Below the pieces are notes generated by a model. It made no database searches. It was not told the DNA's origin and was given only the letters and a program-made list of their open reading frames with translations. Made by a program: the position numbers and the translations under genes. DNA of 64,000 nucleotides from Mangifera indica. Its lineage: Eukaryota > Streptophyta > Magnoliopsida > Sapindales > Anacardiaceae. Each line of letters begins with the position of its first letter. The first letter of the stretch is position 1. Positions 49,534 through 61,569 of this stretch are shown here, one piece after another. The stretch spans positions 5,146,001 through 5,210,000 of the forward strand of contig NC_058146.1 in the NCBI RefSeq assembly GCF_011075055.1. The letters run 5' to 3'.

Positions 49534-49979
49534 ATCTTGGAGAACACAAGCTGAATGCTCATAACAGATAAGGAAAAAGAGTGAGACAGCGAGAGGTTTA
49601 TTTTTTCAGATGATTAAAGAAATCTAAACATGCACACCAATTCATGCCAAAAATGTCATCCAACATTGTGAAACCAACCCATATATATGTCTAATAGAAA
49701 GCTAATTTTTTGTGCTATACGAAATTATTCACTCAATGGCGTGATAAGAGGAAAAAAAAACAATTTTATGTGCATGAGGGTACTGTTCTCTAATCATACT
49801 ATGTATATAATGTTCATATGAATATGTTTAAAGACATATTAGAGACTAAAACATTAATCAGTACTGTCAATTTAAAATAAGTCGTCTACAAATTAAGAGC
49901 TCGCTGGAAACTTATGCTGCTTACAACTGAGCTAGCTACCTGAAACTCAAGTCCTTCTGCATTAGTGTTCTAATAATAT

Positions 49980-50031
<52 letters not shown>

Positions 50032-50979
50032 CTAGCTAGCTCCATTTTGCTCAATTTGCCTACAATTAAAGAATCAACAATCTGTAGAGTTAAAAAAAAA
50101 AAAAAAAACTATAAAGGCCCACAATATCCGCAATGCTTCCTCTTCACTGACAAAATAGACGTAACCATGTATGATTTTAAGCCCTGAATGCAATTCTAAG
50201 TGCATATATAATTCGTTAGAGAAACCAAAGGGGAGAATCAAATGGAGCCATAATCCAGTAGAGGTTAAAGTTTGAAATTATTCCAATAAATCTCCATTCC
50301 AAGAACCTAGCAGCTTTGAAATGGACAAGTATGCAAGTTCTTAATAAAATCGATGATGCAAAATAAATTTCTCAGAAACACCCAAAACGATTGAAAAACA
50401 GATAAATGGACAGAATTTTATGCGTTAAAGAAGATAGTACAATCTTTAAAAAAGAAAAAAACCACTAAATTGACAAGAGAATTTTGCTGAACAATTGCAC
50501 CCATTTCAAAGTACATGCAAGTATCCCTAACACTAAATGGCAGTATATGCAAAGACTTAAAAGCCTTGCGGAACAAACTGAAATTCAAACTCCATTACCT
50601 GAGATTACCGACCATACTTTGATCAGATCTCTTCTAACTTTATCACACGACGTAGCATATAAAACACATATGCTACTGTAGGTAGATATGATAGTCTTCC
50701 ATAAATAAAGGTTTGATCGCTTCTGTTCTTCTTTGATATCTTGAATAATTTATTTCCGTGATTCCTTGTTTGATCTTTGTCTCCTGAAGATCAATTTCAG
50801 TCTCTGGGACCGATGCTCCCAAGGCAGTTGAATCTAGTAAACTACTCTTCCTTGAAACAAAGAAAATAGATCGATCAAAATATGTACTGGAATACATTAA
50901 CTTTAAAGACCATAAAGAGCCTTCAAGAACTTGCATGCAAGCTCTTCTGTAATATACAAGGGCAATTGCGCAAGCTCTC
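49534..50979. other. ABI4 downstream region
   Basis: No gene recognised. It holds a TA run at 49987-50030 bordered by GCTAGCTAGCT, a poly-A tract at 50090-50107, and at its right end the probable ABI4 3' UTR. Confidence 0.4.
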
Positions 50980-51924
50980 TCAAAAATCAAACAAAAAGGG
51001 ATCACCATAATCCCAAAGACCTATCGTTGGATACTCTTCATCATTTGTTAACGGCCACACCGTAGGCGATCCGTGTCCAACCGCCGTAATCTGATCCGGG
51101 GCAGGTGGTGCTACAACAGTCTGAGTAGAAAGGGACAAAGTTGAACCCATGGAACCCGCGAGTGAGTTGATTTCATCATATGGGTTGACGTACGGGGTCA
51201 TTGCTCCACCAGAATCTCCATGGTTAATAATCGTCCCATCAGTCAGAGGATGCTGATACTCGTGAAATTGTTGCATCAGTTGTTGGCTATTATTTTGTAC
51301 TACGTTCGGACAAAACATTGTGGAACCAACATTAACACCATTTGGATAGGCCCCGAAGGGCATAAACCCAGTTGAAGAACCCATACCATCTGCCAAAGAA
51401 ATCGGCTGAGCCAAAATTGGTGCGGAGCCGGAGAAAGTGAAGCCAAACCCTGAGGGACGAGGAAGCAAAGGCCTGAGGGTTTGAGTTGAAGAAGAAGAAG
51501 ATGAGGAGCCACGAGAGGTTGAAGATTGTGATAAGGTGGAGCTGGAGGGTGTAAGATTAAGCTGAGCTCTTGGGCCGTAGAGCATAACAGCAGCTCGGTC
51601 ATACGCACGCGCCGCTTCTTCGGCAGTTGCAAAAGTTCCAAGCCATCTACGAACCCGTTTTCGAGGCTCACGGATCTCAGCTACCCATTTGCCCCAACTT
51701 CGCTGTCTCACTCCTCTGTATCTGAACTTACCATTGTCTGGTCCACCTTTGCCTTTGCACTTCTTGGTGTTGGTTTTGGTGTTGTTATTATCAGCGATCA
51801 AATTGTTTTCACTGGTTGTGGTGGCGGTGCTATCAGTGCTTTTAGTTTTAGTGTCATTGGTGGTGGTGACAGTGGTGTTTTTATCTTGATGAGGGTGAGG
51901 AGTGTTGAGGCGTGAGTCGTCCAT
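50980..51924 (-). CDS. ABI4: AP2/ERF transcription factor ABI4
   Basis: A single-exon gene for 314 residues (the Arabidopsis protein is about 328). The N-terminus is Thr/Asn/Lys-rich, followed by the ABI4-specific [19 protein letters not shown] lead-in and one AP2 domain (about residues 68-124, with [14 protein letters not shown] and [12 protein letters not shown]). After the domain come a Ser-rich stretch, the conserved LRPLLPRP motif near residue 149, Gln- and Pro-containing segments, and an acidic-aromatic C-terminus, [13 protein letters not shown]4 binds CACCG-type coupling elements and controls abscisic acid, sugar and retrograde signalling in seeds and seedlings. A CGGTGG (CACCG on the gene's strand) lies at 52076-52081 in the upstream region, which could allow self-regulation. 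A truncated copy lies about 8 kb away (59595-60052). The gene is intact. Confidence 0.95.
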   Translation of the reverse strand: MDDSRLNTPHPHQDKNTTVTTTNDTKTKSTDSTATTTSENNLIADNNNTKTNTKKCKGKGGPDNGKFRYRGVRQRSWGKWVAEIREPRKRVRRWLGTFATAEEAARAYDRAAVMLYGPRAQLNLTPSSSTLSQSSTSRGSSSSSSSTQTLRPLLPRPSGFGFTFSGSAPILAQPISLADGMGSSTGFMPFGAYPNGVNVGSTMFCPNVVQNNSQQLMQQFHEYQHPLTDGTIINHGDSGGAMTPYVNPYDEINSLAGSMGSTLSLSTQTVVAPPAPDQITAVGHGSPTVWPLTNDEEYPTIGLWDYGDPFLFDF

Positions 51925-53880
51925 TTAGATTTAGGGATGTGCTTTAAAGATTTCAAGTGAGAGAAAGATGGAGACTCTCTCCTCACCTCGTTTATTGGTA
52001 TTGCTGTTTCGAAATAGAGAAGGGATGTGTTTGGGTTTTTTGGAGTGTCATTTGTTTGTTAATGGTGGACTAAGGCGGTGGCCATATCTGCGTATACGCA
52101 TATATAATGTGAATGGGAGATTGCTGAGCTGCAAAGGAAACAGACTGAACTCAAGCTGTATTCGTTTTGGAATTTGGAATCACTTATTATTTTATTTCTT
52201 TTTTATCGCCTCTTTCCATGACATTTTCAATATCTTGGTAAAAACCCTAGAAACTTAACCATAAATTCTTTCTTCCTGATAATAGTATACCGGGAAAATT
52301 CATTATTAGTCAACAAACTAAGGGAAGTACTGATAAATTAAGACTTTGATTATTAGTCAACAAACTTGTACAAACAATGTAAAACTTTGATTATTCATCG
52401 ATATTGATCTATAATTGTGCTTTGAATTGTTAACAGTGGGACGATGAACGAAGACAATAATCATTTTACAAAATTATCAGAAATTTCAATCATAATTGAA
52501 ACTCTTGTGGGAAAGTTATTAAATATTAAAATAATGAAATTTGCCAATAAATATATTTTTTTTATGGTTTATAAGTTTATCTCATATGGGTTGGTCAAGT
52601 TCCAGTCTCAAAGCAAGAACCAAGATGCTTCCACTTCTGTCTGGTTCCTTGCCACCAGTAGACTTTGGTTTCTTCACAATGATATTACTTCGTCATGAAG
52701 TTATCCCATGACTACTGTAAACACTAAAGAGAGACCTTTCCGTGTTGAATTTTAACTCAGTGGTGCATGTAAAGACGATGCTACAAGTGCTAGTGTTATT
52801 ACTTTGATGGATATGAGAATTTCTATCTTATTAAAGCATTATTTGATTCATATATATCCGATCAAGTGCCAACTTCTAATCTGAATGATTAAATCGCTTC
52901 TTTCTTTTGGTGATTTAGCAGATCCTTTTTGATGAAACTGAAATTTCTGGCCCGAGATAACACAAACCTTGGCAAAATTAGAGTGCTAGCTAAGAGACAG
53001 TCGGTCTTTGTTATAAGCTTTATGACTTTGATTAGATGCTCTGCTGGTCAGGCATCCTCTCTGCATGATGATGTCAAATAAGATACCTACATAAATAAAC
53101 TGCGAGTCTTGTCGCTTCAATAGCTTCTTAGTAATAATAAAGTAAATTCAAATTCAAAGTGAATAATACAACATTAGTTCATGACAGGAATCAAATTTCA
53201 TCTTCCCGTGCGCTTCAACCTTAACGCAATGGGTGTAAAATTTCATCTTCCAGTGCACTTCAGCCTCAACGTCTCCTCCTCCTGCTCCTTGGGTAAGTTG
53301 ATCAATTTCATTCTCTTTTAATATTTTCTTCACATTTTCTCAATTTTATTATTATTTGATTACAATCATCTCACTATATTTTGTCAATTGGTCATAATAC
53401 TTGATATTTTTGATAAACCCTGTGGATATTAAGCTGAAACCCTAGGCTTAGTGGCAATTATGTTCTATAATTGTTGGTTGCCTATTTGATGAATGTGTGA
53501 TATTTCATAAAGTTATGATAGAAATTCAAACGAAGTACGGTTCTGATTATGTTTTGTTTACAAAAAAATTAATGGCGGATGGGTGGTAGATTAAGTTAGT
53601 ATAGGCAAGGTGAGATGCTTCTGGGAACATCCATCTTTTTAGATGATCTATCTCCGTATCAAGTTCATTAGTCTTACTCTCACGTCGCTGCACATCTAGT
53701 GGAATCAATTTCCTAAAAGTTTGACAGCAAGGATACCCTTATCTTTGATGCACAACAGTTTCATTCGGTTTCTTTGCATATAAAACACTTTCACAAGAAT
53801 CATAATTTCCAAAACTACAGTGATTTACAATAGAATCAAAAACTGAAATTGCAAATTTTGACTTGAACATGTTGTTGTGA
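51925..53880. other. ABI4 upstream region and intergenic DNA
   Basis: The first 330 bp are probably ABI4 leader and promoter: TTATATAT on the minus strand near 52100 and a CACCG element near 52080. The block at 52190-52250 is repeated, diverged, behind the ABI4 pseudogene. Beyond 52300 I see no gene. The stretch at 52600-52690 is of balanced composition but unrecognised. Confidence 0.4.
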
Positions 53881-55603
53881 GAAGATGATCTTGTATAAAA
53901 AATGTATGGAGCAAACAATTAATAGAGATCATCTATAAGCATTCCTTGGAGTAAAAAGGTCTTGGAGTCTTTGTCCTTCACAAGATAACATTCAAAATCA
54001 AATTCTACTTTGACATTGTAAGCTAGAGTAAGTTTGGAGATGTTGAGCTAACTCTTAGTGATTTTGGGAACGTACATAATAATTTTTAAATGTTGGAATT
54101 TATTATGAGAGTGAGAAGGCAGTACCTATGTGTGAAAAATGTCTAAACATTTTCCACTGTTTACTTGAAGTTGTTGTCCTCCTCTATAATTTTTATGCAC
54201 ATTCAATTGGTTTATATTTGAGTTAACATGGTTAATAGCTCTTGAATCCATATACCAGCTAGGATCAACTGCGAAAGTTGGGTTGGCTATGTAATTGTTT
54301 AAGACACGACACCAAGTTTATTGTTTAGGGGGTGTTGGTTTTGTGTTTGTGTGGAGTTTTTATGAGAGTAGGCAATTTGTGTAGAAAAATTTTGTTCTTT
54401 TGTGGCGTTGTTTATGAGGATCGTGAAAGGTTATATGTGTAAAAGTGAGGTTGGGAGATGTGCGATTTACCATATTATCCAAAAGGATATTGTGCCTTAT
54501 AAGGTTCATTTCCTATTTGGCCCACAAACTCTTGATTCCAATTGTTTCCAAGAAAAGTAATATCAAACCTATGATAACACTTTAGGGCAACATGCCCTAC
54601 TTTGCCACACACTGACAAATCACTCTTGGATTGACAAAATTTCATCCCCTGTCTTTGCTAGATTGAAAATTACTTGACAAATTTTTCATAAAAACTTTCT
54701 ATCCCACTCTCCATTGTCTAACTGTTTTGGATCTGTAATTTCAAAATACCCTCTAGTACTACTTTCATTATTGTTAGACACTTTATTTGCTACATTTACC
54801 ATACTTCCATGCAATTACACACTATAGTTCATAAAACTATTTAGCCTCTACTCAAATGTGTGCAATAGAAACTTAGTTTCATTTATATTCATATTTTTCA
54901 ATAATAGAATCCAACCTAGACAATATTTGCATGACTTCAAAATCATATTCTTGTTCTAGATCATCAATCACAAAATGTATCAAATCATCCTTTGACAAAC
55001 TCTGTCCCCTTGCTAATAGAGCATCATAAATTTCCTTCATACATCTAATGTACTCATGGATACTCAATGACCATTTCTCTAATGTTTGTAGTTTTGACTT
55101 AAGTTGCAAAACCCTAACCTTCGACCTTGAAAAGAAATAAGTTTGAAGAGAATTCCAAGTTTCAATTGAGGTCATACAACTAGACACATGACTAAACATC
55201 CCCTTTGAAATCAAAGCTAACAAGTACCTTATCAACAACCTAACAAATTTCGTCCAAACTAAATATTTTGGATTCCTTTGTTTTGTTACATCAGTACCCT
55301 TAATATTTCTTAGTGAAACAAATGGTGAAGGACATGTCACTAATCTTGTAAGATGATCATCTAGGTCATGTTCACCAACTAAGTAAAGAACTTGAGAGGC
55401 TAAGTTCTCTAGTACCTATAATTGTTCTCATTCAACTTAGGGTTTATTGGTTTCAGATTGGATACATGTATATGTATATTACTAAACACACTAGACTCAT
55501 TGAACGAAGTAGATACAGTTGAAGTGTCTCCCTTTGGTGTGTTTGTATAACAAGAAGCAGAATAATCAGCCATCTATGATGTTTATCAAAGGCTCTGATA
55601 TCA
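53880..55603 (-). pseudogene. Decayed Ty1/copia retrotransposon, 5' part only
   Basis: Read on the minus strand: a primer binding site TGATATCAGAGCC (55603-55591), a gag start ATGGCTGATTATTC at 55573, and a 153-codon open stretch (55340-54879) with the UBN2-type gag features WNSLQTYF, LQLKSKLQTLEK and SIHEYIRCMKEI. A zinc knuckle relic (VCGKVGHVALKCYHRFD near 54600) has apparently lost its first Cys. A protease relic near 54270 (WYMDSRAINHV) has the catalytic DSG altered to DSR. A pre-integrase stretch near 54050 starts YVPKI. Stops and frameshifts separate all parts, and integrase and reverse transcriptase are not found. The LTR beyond 55604 is unresolved. Confidence 0.75.
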
Positions 55604-56701
55604 TAACAAGAATCAATTTATCACCAGGAAATATGAACTATCAAAAACTAGAAATATCATAAAACAAAGCAAAAATTGAAAAATACCTTAGATTTTTCAA
55701 TTCAACAAATGATTTAAGACTACAGAATAAAAGAAAAATCTAGATTTACATTTATATACTACATGTAAGCTAAAATACAATTTGTCAAAATACATTAACC
55801 CTCATATCTAATAACTAAAAGTGACATAAATGGAAGAAACTCATTGTTGATCAATAAACATTTGTCTCACCATCAAATTCGCAGTAACAATCTCAAACCT
55901 TAGACTGTCTTTAAGAATAAATGAGTGAAAGAGAGAAAAAACTTTTGAAAAATTGATGGAGTGATAAAAATATTTCTTTTCTACTATTCAACCCTCTTAT
56001 ATACAAGACTAAACCACATTGTTTTTATCATCTCAAAAAGTCATTGTTTTGAGTCTTTCTATAGAAAAAGTTTGTTTTACTATAACGGAGTTTATACTTC
56101 TTAAAAGATCTTAATTTTGTATCAAATTAACTAAATTATGATTGTTTGTTATTCTTCATAGTGTATACGAATTTAGATCAATTAATCAATTGAGAAAGAA
56201 AACATTACTACCACAGGCTAATACAGTCTTCCCCTCTAGTTACCATATATTTTTTAATCTTAATTTGAGTAGAAATTGTTCTACCAATAAAATTATGTAT
56301 ACGTATTTGAATATCAAAATGAGTACACACTTGATGTATATCATTAAGTGATTGAATGATTTTAAATTAAAAATAAAATAACATCTAATTATATGATAAT
56401 CCATCATATATATAATCATTTGTGTACTCTTATTCCACATGGTTCGTGACTCTTTTCTTGTTGTTAGAAAACAAACAAATATAACACATAAAACAACTAA
56501 ATTTTCATAATTTGAATCATAAAATTTGCTAATAACTCGTACAAGTAACAGTATAAATAGATCTACTGTAAATAAGATTGAAACTTGATTAAATTATGGT
56601 TAATATTACCGATTTTATAGATATAATGAATTGATATGATTTATAATTAATGATAATATAATAAATTGATATGATTTATAAATTAGTGATATTTTTATAT
56701 A
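55604..56701. other. Probable copia LTR remnant and AT-rich DNA
   Basis: The part directly beyond the copia primer site should be its 5' LTR, but I cannot find the matching 3' LTR to set its limits. A worn member of the small palindromic MITE family lies at about 56280-56420 (AATAAAATTATGTATACGTATT). No gene seen. Confidence 0.35.
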
Positions 56702-56880
56702 CAATAAAACTATGTATACTTATTTTTTATACACAATTTGTGTACACAGATGATGTGTTATCTTGTGATTGAATGTTTATTTATCATATGATTGACACAT
56801 ATTTTAAAATAACTTAATTACATGATGACATATCACTGTGTACATGAATTGTGTACCAAAAATAGATATATATAGTATTG
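56702..56880. mobile_element. Small palindromic MITE, copy 1
   Basis: A 179-bp unit running from CAATAAAACTATGTATACTT to AAATAGATATATATAGTATTG. The left arm TATTTTTTATACACAATTTG pairs with CAATTTGT-type sequence (GAATTGTGTACCAAAAATA) on the right, and an inner ATCATATGATTG / CATGATGACA pair is present. The same unit recurs at 63318-63496. No clear target duplication and no coding. Confidence 0.6.
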
Positions 56881-59195
56881 TTTTTTTATATATTGTATGG
56901 TAGATCAATACTCAACTATATATGATAATTAAAATTTTAACATATATACTTAATAAACTTTTTCCCATTTGATATTTGCTCATCCATTCCCAACATACTC
57001 TTGAAGATGACCCGTTGATACACAAGTCTATGAAAGCAACCGCCAAATGAAGGATTCCAATTTCGATGTGCATTAAAGGATTCAACTCCCTAGGTATGCC
57101 TCCCAAACAGCAAGGAAGTTGCATATATACGTAGCTCTCTTGCCGGCTAGATTTTGCTTCTCAAAACTCGTAGATCGTCTGGAGTTTCTCTTCATCGGAA
57201 AGCTCCAAAATTTCAAATTATCTTTTATTGCTTCCTACTGCTAAAATATATCCTTTTTCCCAACTATGATCATCACAAGTGTAACGTGATTGTATTAAAT
57301 TAATTTGATATAAAATTGTAGAAAGTTAAGATGATGGAATAATAAAGGGATTGTGAAAATGGTGAAAGGCAAAACTGCATGAAGAGATGAGGTGTCTGCA
57401 TATAAGAGGAACCACGTAAGGATTGATATACAAGCATATCATTGGAAGATAGCATAGCATGTGGTGGCTCCTCCTACTTACTGCCTTGGTATTCACAATT
57501 CTCCACAAATCCAATCAGTAAACATAGCTAATTGGACCATTTTATTGACATTATTTATTTATTTGCAGAGAGAAATGTTTGATATGATTTTTTAAGCTCA
57601 ATTGGGTGACCTTTTTGTGTTTGTTCTTTCATCTGTGTCCTCCATTTTTGAATCAGCATTGGGTGGTTTGTAAGCTTCCAGTGGAGCTGCGCTGTTGCAT
57701 TCTGAGCCACAACTTCTATCTTCCTTTCAAGGACTGATTTCTTATTCTTTAAATATTATTTAATTATCAATGAATAAGGTCTCATCTTCATCTGCATATA
57801 GTAGTTTAAAAGTTATCTTTTCCATTTTAATCTCTCTTTCTCTGGGGAATCATATACTACTTAGCTGGAGATTCTTCTTTTATCCCAAAAGACAGATAAA
57901 TGAAGCATTATTGCATCATAACGTTCTTAAATTGTTTCAGAGTCGTCATGAATATTTATTTTCTGGTTTACATAAAAATAGATACTAAGTTGAATGTTTT
58001 TGACAAAATGTTATCGTGGGCTTTCTCGCTTTTGGTGGGTTAACAAAGAGCCCAAACTCGAGGTTTTTTATTTATTTTTTAATTATAAAGAACCTCAATT
58101 CAACTGTACTTGCTCTTAGTGTCGAATTAACCATGCAAGTAGAGTCTAGTAATCAGACTCACAATCTCTCAAACTATCTTTAACAGCGCCCAGACTCAGT
58201 GTTGCCCATGGTATAACTATGTATCCTGCAGCTTTCTTTTGGTGAAGAAAAGGACAGTGTAAACATTATTCAACAGTCCAAACAGAGTGGGTCAGGGACT
58301 CAGAAATCACTTTTTGTGGCATCTGTGTTTAAGAAATGAAATGGCTTTTTCCATAAAAAACAATCAGAGGGGCGGCAAAAATATTTGGCAATCTCTTCAC
58401 AGCCAGCCTGGTTTTTATGCGAAAACTGTTATATTTAATCAAATGCATAAATAAATTGACTTGAGTATGAATGCATTTATATGATTTGTAAGAGCCCCTT
58501 GACCACTGCCGGAGGCCTAAGGTGGTTCCGACTTGTCTTGCAAATCTCATATTAAGATACACCAAACCTAATCTTATATTCACTTTGTAATTACACAATC
58601 ATCGAGTCATTTATTGAATACGTACTAGTTCTTGTTGGAAGCATATTTAACAGATAAAATATATCTTCTATTCATAATAGGATACGACAATCTTCATAGA
58701 CGACATTATGAAATAATGCCTCAACCTCAAACATGTAACTCGCAACTAGAGAGCCCAAGATAAAATAGATCAAATGGCGAAATATTGTCACAACCTAAAG
58801 TTGGTGGACATATTTAAGTGTGAGTGTGCATCGTTGTTAGTTTTATAAATGTATTGTTATTGGCTGGGGTTGAGGATAATCTAGCATAAGACAAATTAAA
58901 AGGGGACTGTACCATCAATATACAAACTCATCGAGAGCTAAAACTATTATCTTAATAAGTTTAAAACAAGATAAACTTAGTAACTCTAAATTATAATATG
59001 GAGATATATAAAATGGGTACATACAACATCCTTGAATAAAATTAGTGACCTAATCATGATATGAATACATACAAAATGATCATTTAAAATACAGTATAAA
59101 GATGCCGAACATACAAGTCTAAAATTTTTGCTCCTGATAATATGCATTGAATGGGGAGGGAAGCGCCTGTCCTTTCCTTCACGTTACTTAGGGTA
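56881..59195. other. Intergenic region
   Basis: About 2.3 kb with no recognisable gene. Several short open frames are random and share no family signature I know. Confidence 0.35.
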
Positions 59196-59426
59196 TGCAT
59201 GAAACAGTCATTTCATTGGATTCGGGTGAGGAACACTACAGCACTGCTCGTGGTGTCCAGAAGGTTCTTCAGAACTACAAGAATCTTCAAGATATTATTG
59301 CCATTTTGGGTATGGATGAGCTCAGTGAATATGACAAGTTGGTTGTCGCCTTTCCATGTGGCGGAGGTTTTCACAGGTGACCCTGGCAAGTGTGTTGATT
59401 TGAAGGAGAGTATCTCCAGTTTCCAG
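59196..59426 (+). pseudogene. Fragment of a mitochondrial ATP synthase beta subunit gene
   Basis: Two pieces of the C-terminal part of the nuclear-encoded mitochondrial F1 beta subunit are present. [19 protein letters not shown] continues to [12 protein letters not shown] in one frame, then [14 protein letters not shown] to KESISSFQ follows in another. The roughly 11 residues normally between them (a segment of RARKIQRFLSQ type) are deleted with a frame change, and a stop soon ends the first frame. The piece ends at CAG/GTAATA, a preserved splice donor, so it came from genomic DNA rather than from mRNA. The rest of the gene is absent and it cannot make a working subunit. Confidence 0.85.
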
Positions 59427-59594
59427 GTAATATTTGATCATAATTTTATGTAATATACATTGGTGACACAATTAGTAACCATGATACTGATATTCTTTTT
59501 CATGTGGGTCTTACCTTATACTACCGATCAGTTGTCGAAATCTTTGTCAAATCACTGTCTCAATTCCATAAACCATCTGGGGCTTGCCTTGATT

Positions 59595-60052
59595 AAGCTT
59601 GAAGATTGTGATGACATGGAGCTGCAGGGTGTTAGATTAAGCTGAGCTTTTGGGCCGTAGAGCATGACAGCAGCTCGGTCATACGCACAAGCAGCTTCTT
59701 TAGCAGTTGCAAAACTTCCAAGCCATCTTCAAGCCCGTTTTCCAGGCTCACGGATCTCAGCTACCCACTTGCCCCAACTTCGCTTTCTCACTCCCTCTAT
59801 CGAAATTTACTATTGTCTGGTCCACCTATGCCTTTGCTCTTCCTGGTGGTGGCGTTATCATCAGCGATTGAATTGTTTTCCCTGGTTGTGGTGGTGGTGG
59901 TGGTGCTATCAGTGCTTTGAGTGGTGTTTTTATCTTGAGGAGGGTGAGGGGTGTTGAGGTGTGAGTCGTCCATTTAGATTTAGGGATATCGTGCTTTTTT
60001 AATCGCCTTCTTTCTATGACGTTTTCGATATCTCCATATCTTGATAAATGTT
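59595..60052 (-). pseudogene. Truncated ABI4 pseudogene
   Basis: On the minus strand, the start codon at 59973 and the following sequence match ABI4 (51924 downward) closely through the AP2 domain. It stops near 59595, which corresponds to about 51523 in the intact gene. A net 1-base deletion near 59795-59810 shifts the frame before the AP2 domain. A 9-base deletion lies near 59840-59860, and stop-generating and replacement changes are scattered. The serine-rich middle and the whole C-terminus are missing. Homology continues upstream of the start: 59990-60050 matches 52195-52245, while about 240 bp of leader between them is deleted. The copy therefore arose from genomic DNA. It lies in the same orientation as ABI4, about 8 kb away. 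Confidence 0.9.
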
Positions 60053-60234
60053 ATATAACGATGGATTTCCTTCCAAGTGAAGAAGCCTTTGGGCGGTGAG
60101 TTTTCATTGGATATGGGGGCGGTGGTAATTTAATTTCTTTGGGCGGTGAGTCATTTTCATTGGTCATGGGGCGGTGGTATTTTAATTTTCTTGGGGTGGT
60201 GAGCGGTGGGAAAAGTGTATAAGTGCACCCCCTC

Positions 60235-60697
60235 TGTTGGAGGGTCAAATAAAGAAAAGTCTCATATCTAATAAACTTAACTAAAATGAGTGGTATATAA
60301 GTGTTGTGGATTAAACATTAACACAAGCCAATTGATTTTGTGTAACATGAGTTTCAATCTTCACACTTGTATGTCCAATTTATATTTTCAACATGGTATC
60401 AGAGCGCGAGCCAAACAGCGGGTTTAACAGCCTAAATGTTCCTGGATACAAGTGACAATGCACCCAGCCACAAACCGGCTGAGCCGAAAGGCAGGTATAA
60501 CAACCTAAGTGCTTGCATTTAAACGGGAGTGTTAGAGACTCAAATAAAGAATAAAGAAAGAGAGTCCCACATGTAATAAATAGAACATAAGAAAGTGATA
60601 TATAAGTGTGTGAATTGGACTTTAACATAAACCAATTGGTTTTATGTAATATGGGTTTCAATCTATACACTTGTAAGCTCAATATATATTTTCGACA
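60235..60697 (+). mobile_element. Intact TRIM retrotransposon (463 bp)
   Basis: The 5' LTR is 60235-60393 (TGTTGGAGGG to TTTTCAACA, 159 bp). The primer binding site TGGTATCAGAGC follows at once (60394-60405). A non-coding internal region of 136 bp ends in the purine tract AAACGGGAG (60521-60529). The 3' LTR is 60530-60697 (TGTTAGAGAC to TTTTCGACA, 168 bp). CCCTC lies immediately on both sides (60230-60234 and 60698-60702), a perfect 5-bp target duplication. These are all the parts of a terminal-repeat retrotransposon in miniature, which depends on another element's proteins. The LTRs differ at many positions, so the insertion is not recent. Confidence 0.9.
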
Positions 60698-60702
60698 CCC
60701 TC

Positions 60703-61560
60703 TACCCACACTTGTATGATATAATGTAATTTTGACATTCCCTTCATTTTGGTTAGTCTCGATGCAGGCAAGGCACTCATTTACATTACATTTTATCTTC
60801 CGTTTCATATTTTACAAATCCTTATTTCATCTTTCACTTTTTAATTTTAATTTTTTTTTACACATAATACGGTTTGATCAATATGATTCACTTAAGTACA
60901 TAATTACTGTTAATTATTTAGTTTATCTAATTCATACTTTTATAGTTATTATCTTTTTTTTTAATAAAAATAAATAATAAACATTCTCGTCAGTTCATGA
61001 AAACAAATTATGAATATTTTTATTATCATTGTTATCCTTTTTGTAAAAACAAATGATAGACCTTATTGTTTATTTGCGAAATCAAATTATAATTATTTAT
61101 ATTTATATTTATATTATATTTATTCTCTTTTTTACAAAAAGTAAATTACCGTTATTTATATTTATGTTGTTATTATTATTATTCTATTTAAATTTTTATT
61201 CTTACGTTTGCATAAAAAAATTGTAGTCATTTATATTTATATAATATTCATAATTGCTTTTGTTTACGAAAACAAATTGTGGTTGTATTTATTTATGTTA
61301 TTTTTATAACCGTTTCTTATTTACAAATACAAATTATAATTGTATTTTATTTGTAATCCAAAGTTTGCAAAATCATTGAAAAATATAGAAACAAAGTCTC
61401 AAATATTATCAAAACTGAGGTTTTAAATATTATAATCTAAAACTCAATGTTCCAAATATTAATCATAAAACTAAAAGTTTTGTGAATATGAGACAAATAT
61501 AAACTTGAAGTTTTGACATAATAATTTTTGTTTAATTTTGTTATTTTTATATTATAATTA
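60703..61560. other. Very AT-rich DNA with ACAAATTAT-type repeats
   Basis: No gene. From about 60990, words such as AAAACAAATTRTRRTTRTTTAT recur every 60-80 bp, which suggests a decayed tandem array continuous with the clearer one that follows. Confidence 0.4.
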
Positions 61561-61569
61561 CAACTGTAT

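Noticed and set aside
48001..50030. TA runs considered as boundaries of mobile elements
   Set aside because: They are plain microsatellites at 47996-48015 and 49987-50030 without flanking inverted repeats.
51689..51889. Open frame on the + strand of 66 codons, Leu/Val-rich
   Set aside because: It is antisense to the Thr/Asn-rich N-terminus of ABI4, a codon shadow.
59151..59453. 100-codon frame on the + strand
   Set aside because: It is one frame of the broken ATP synthase beta fragment and not a gene of its own.
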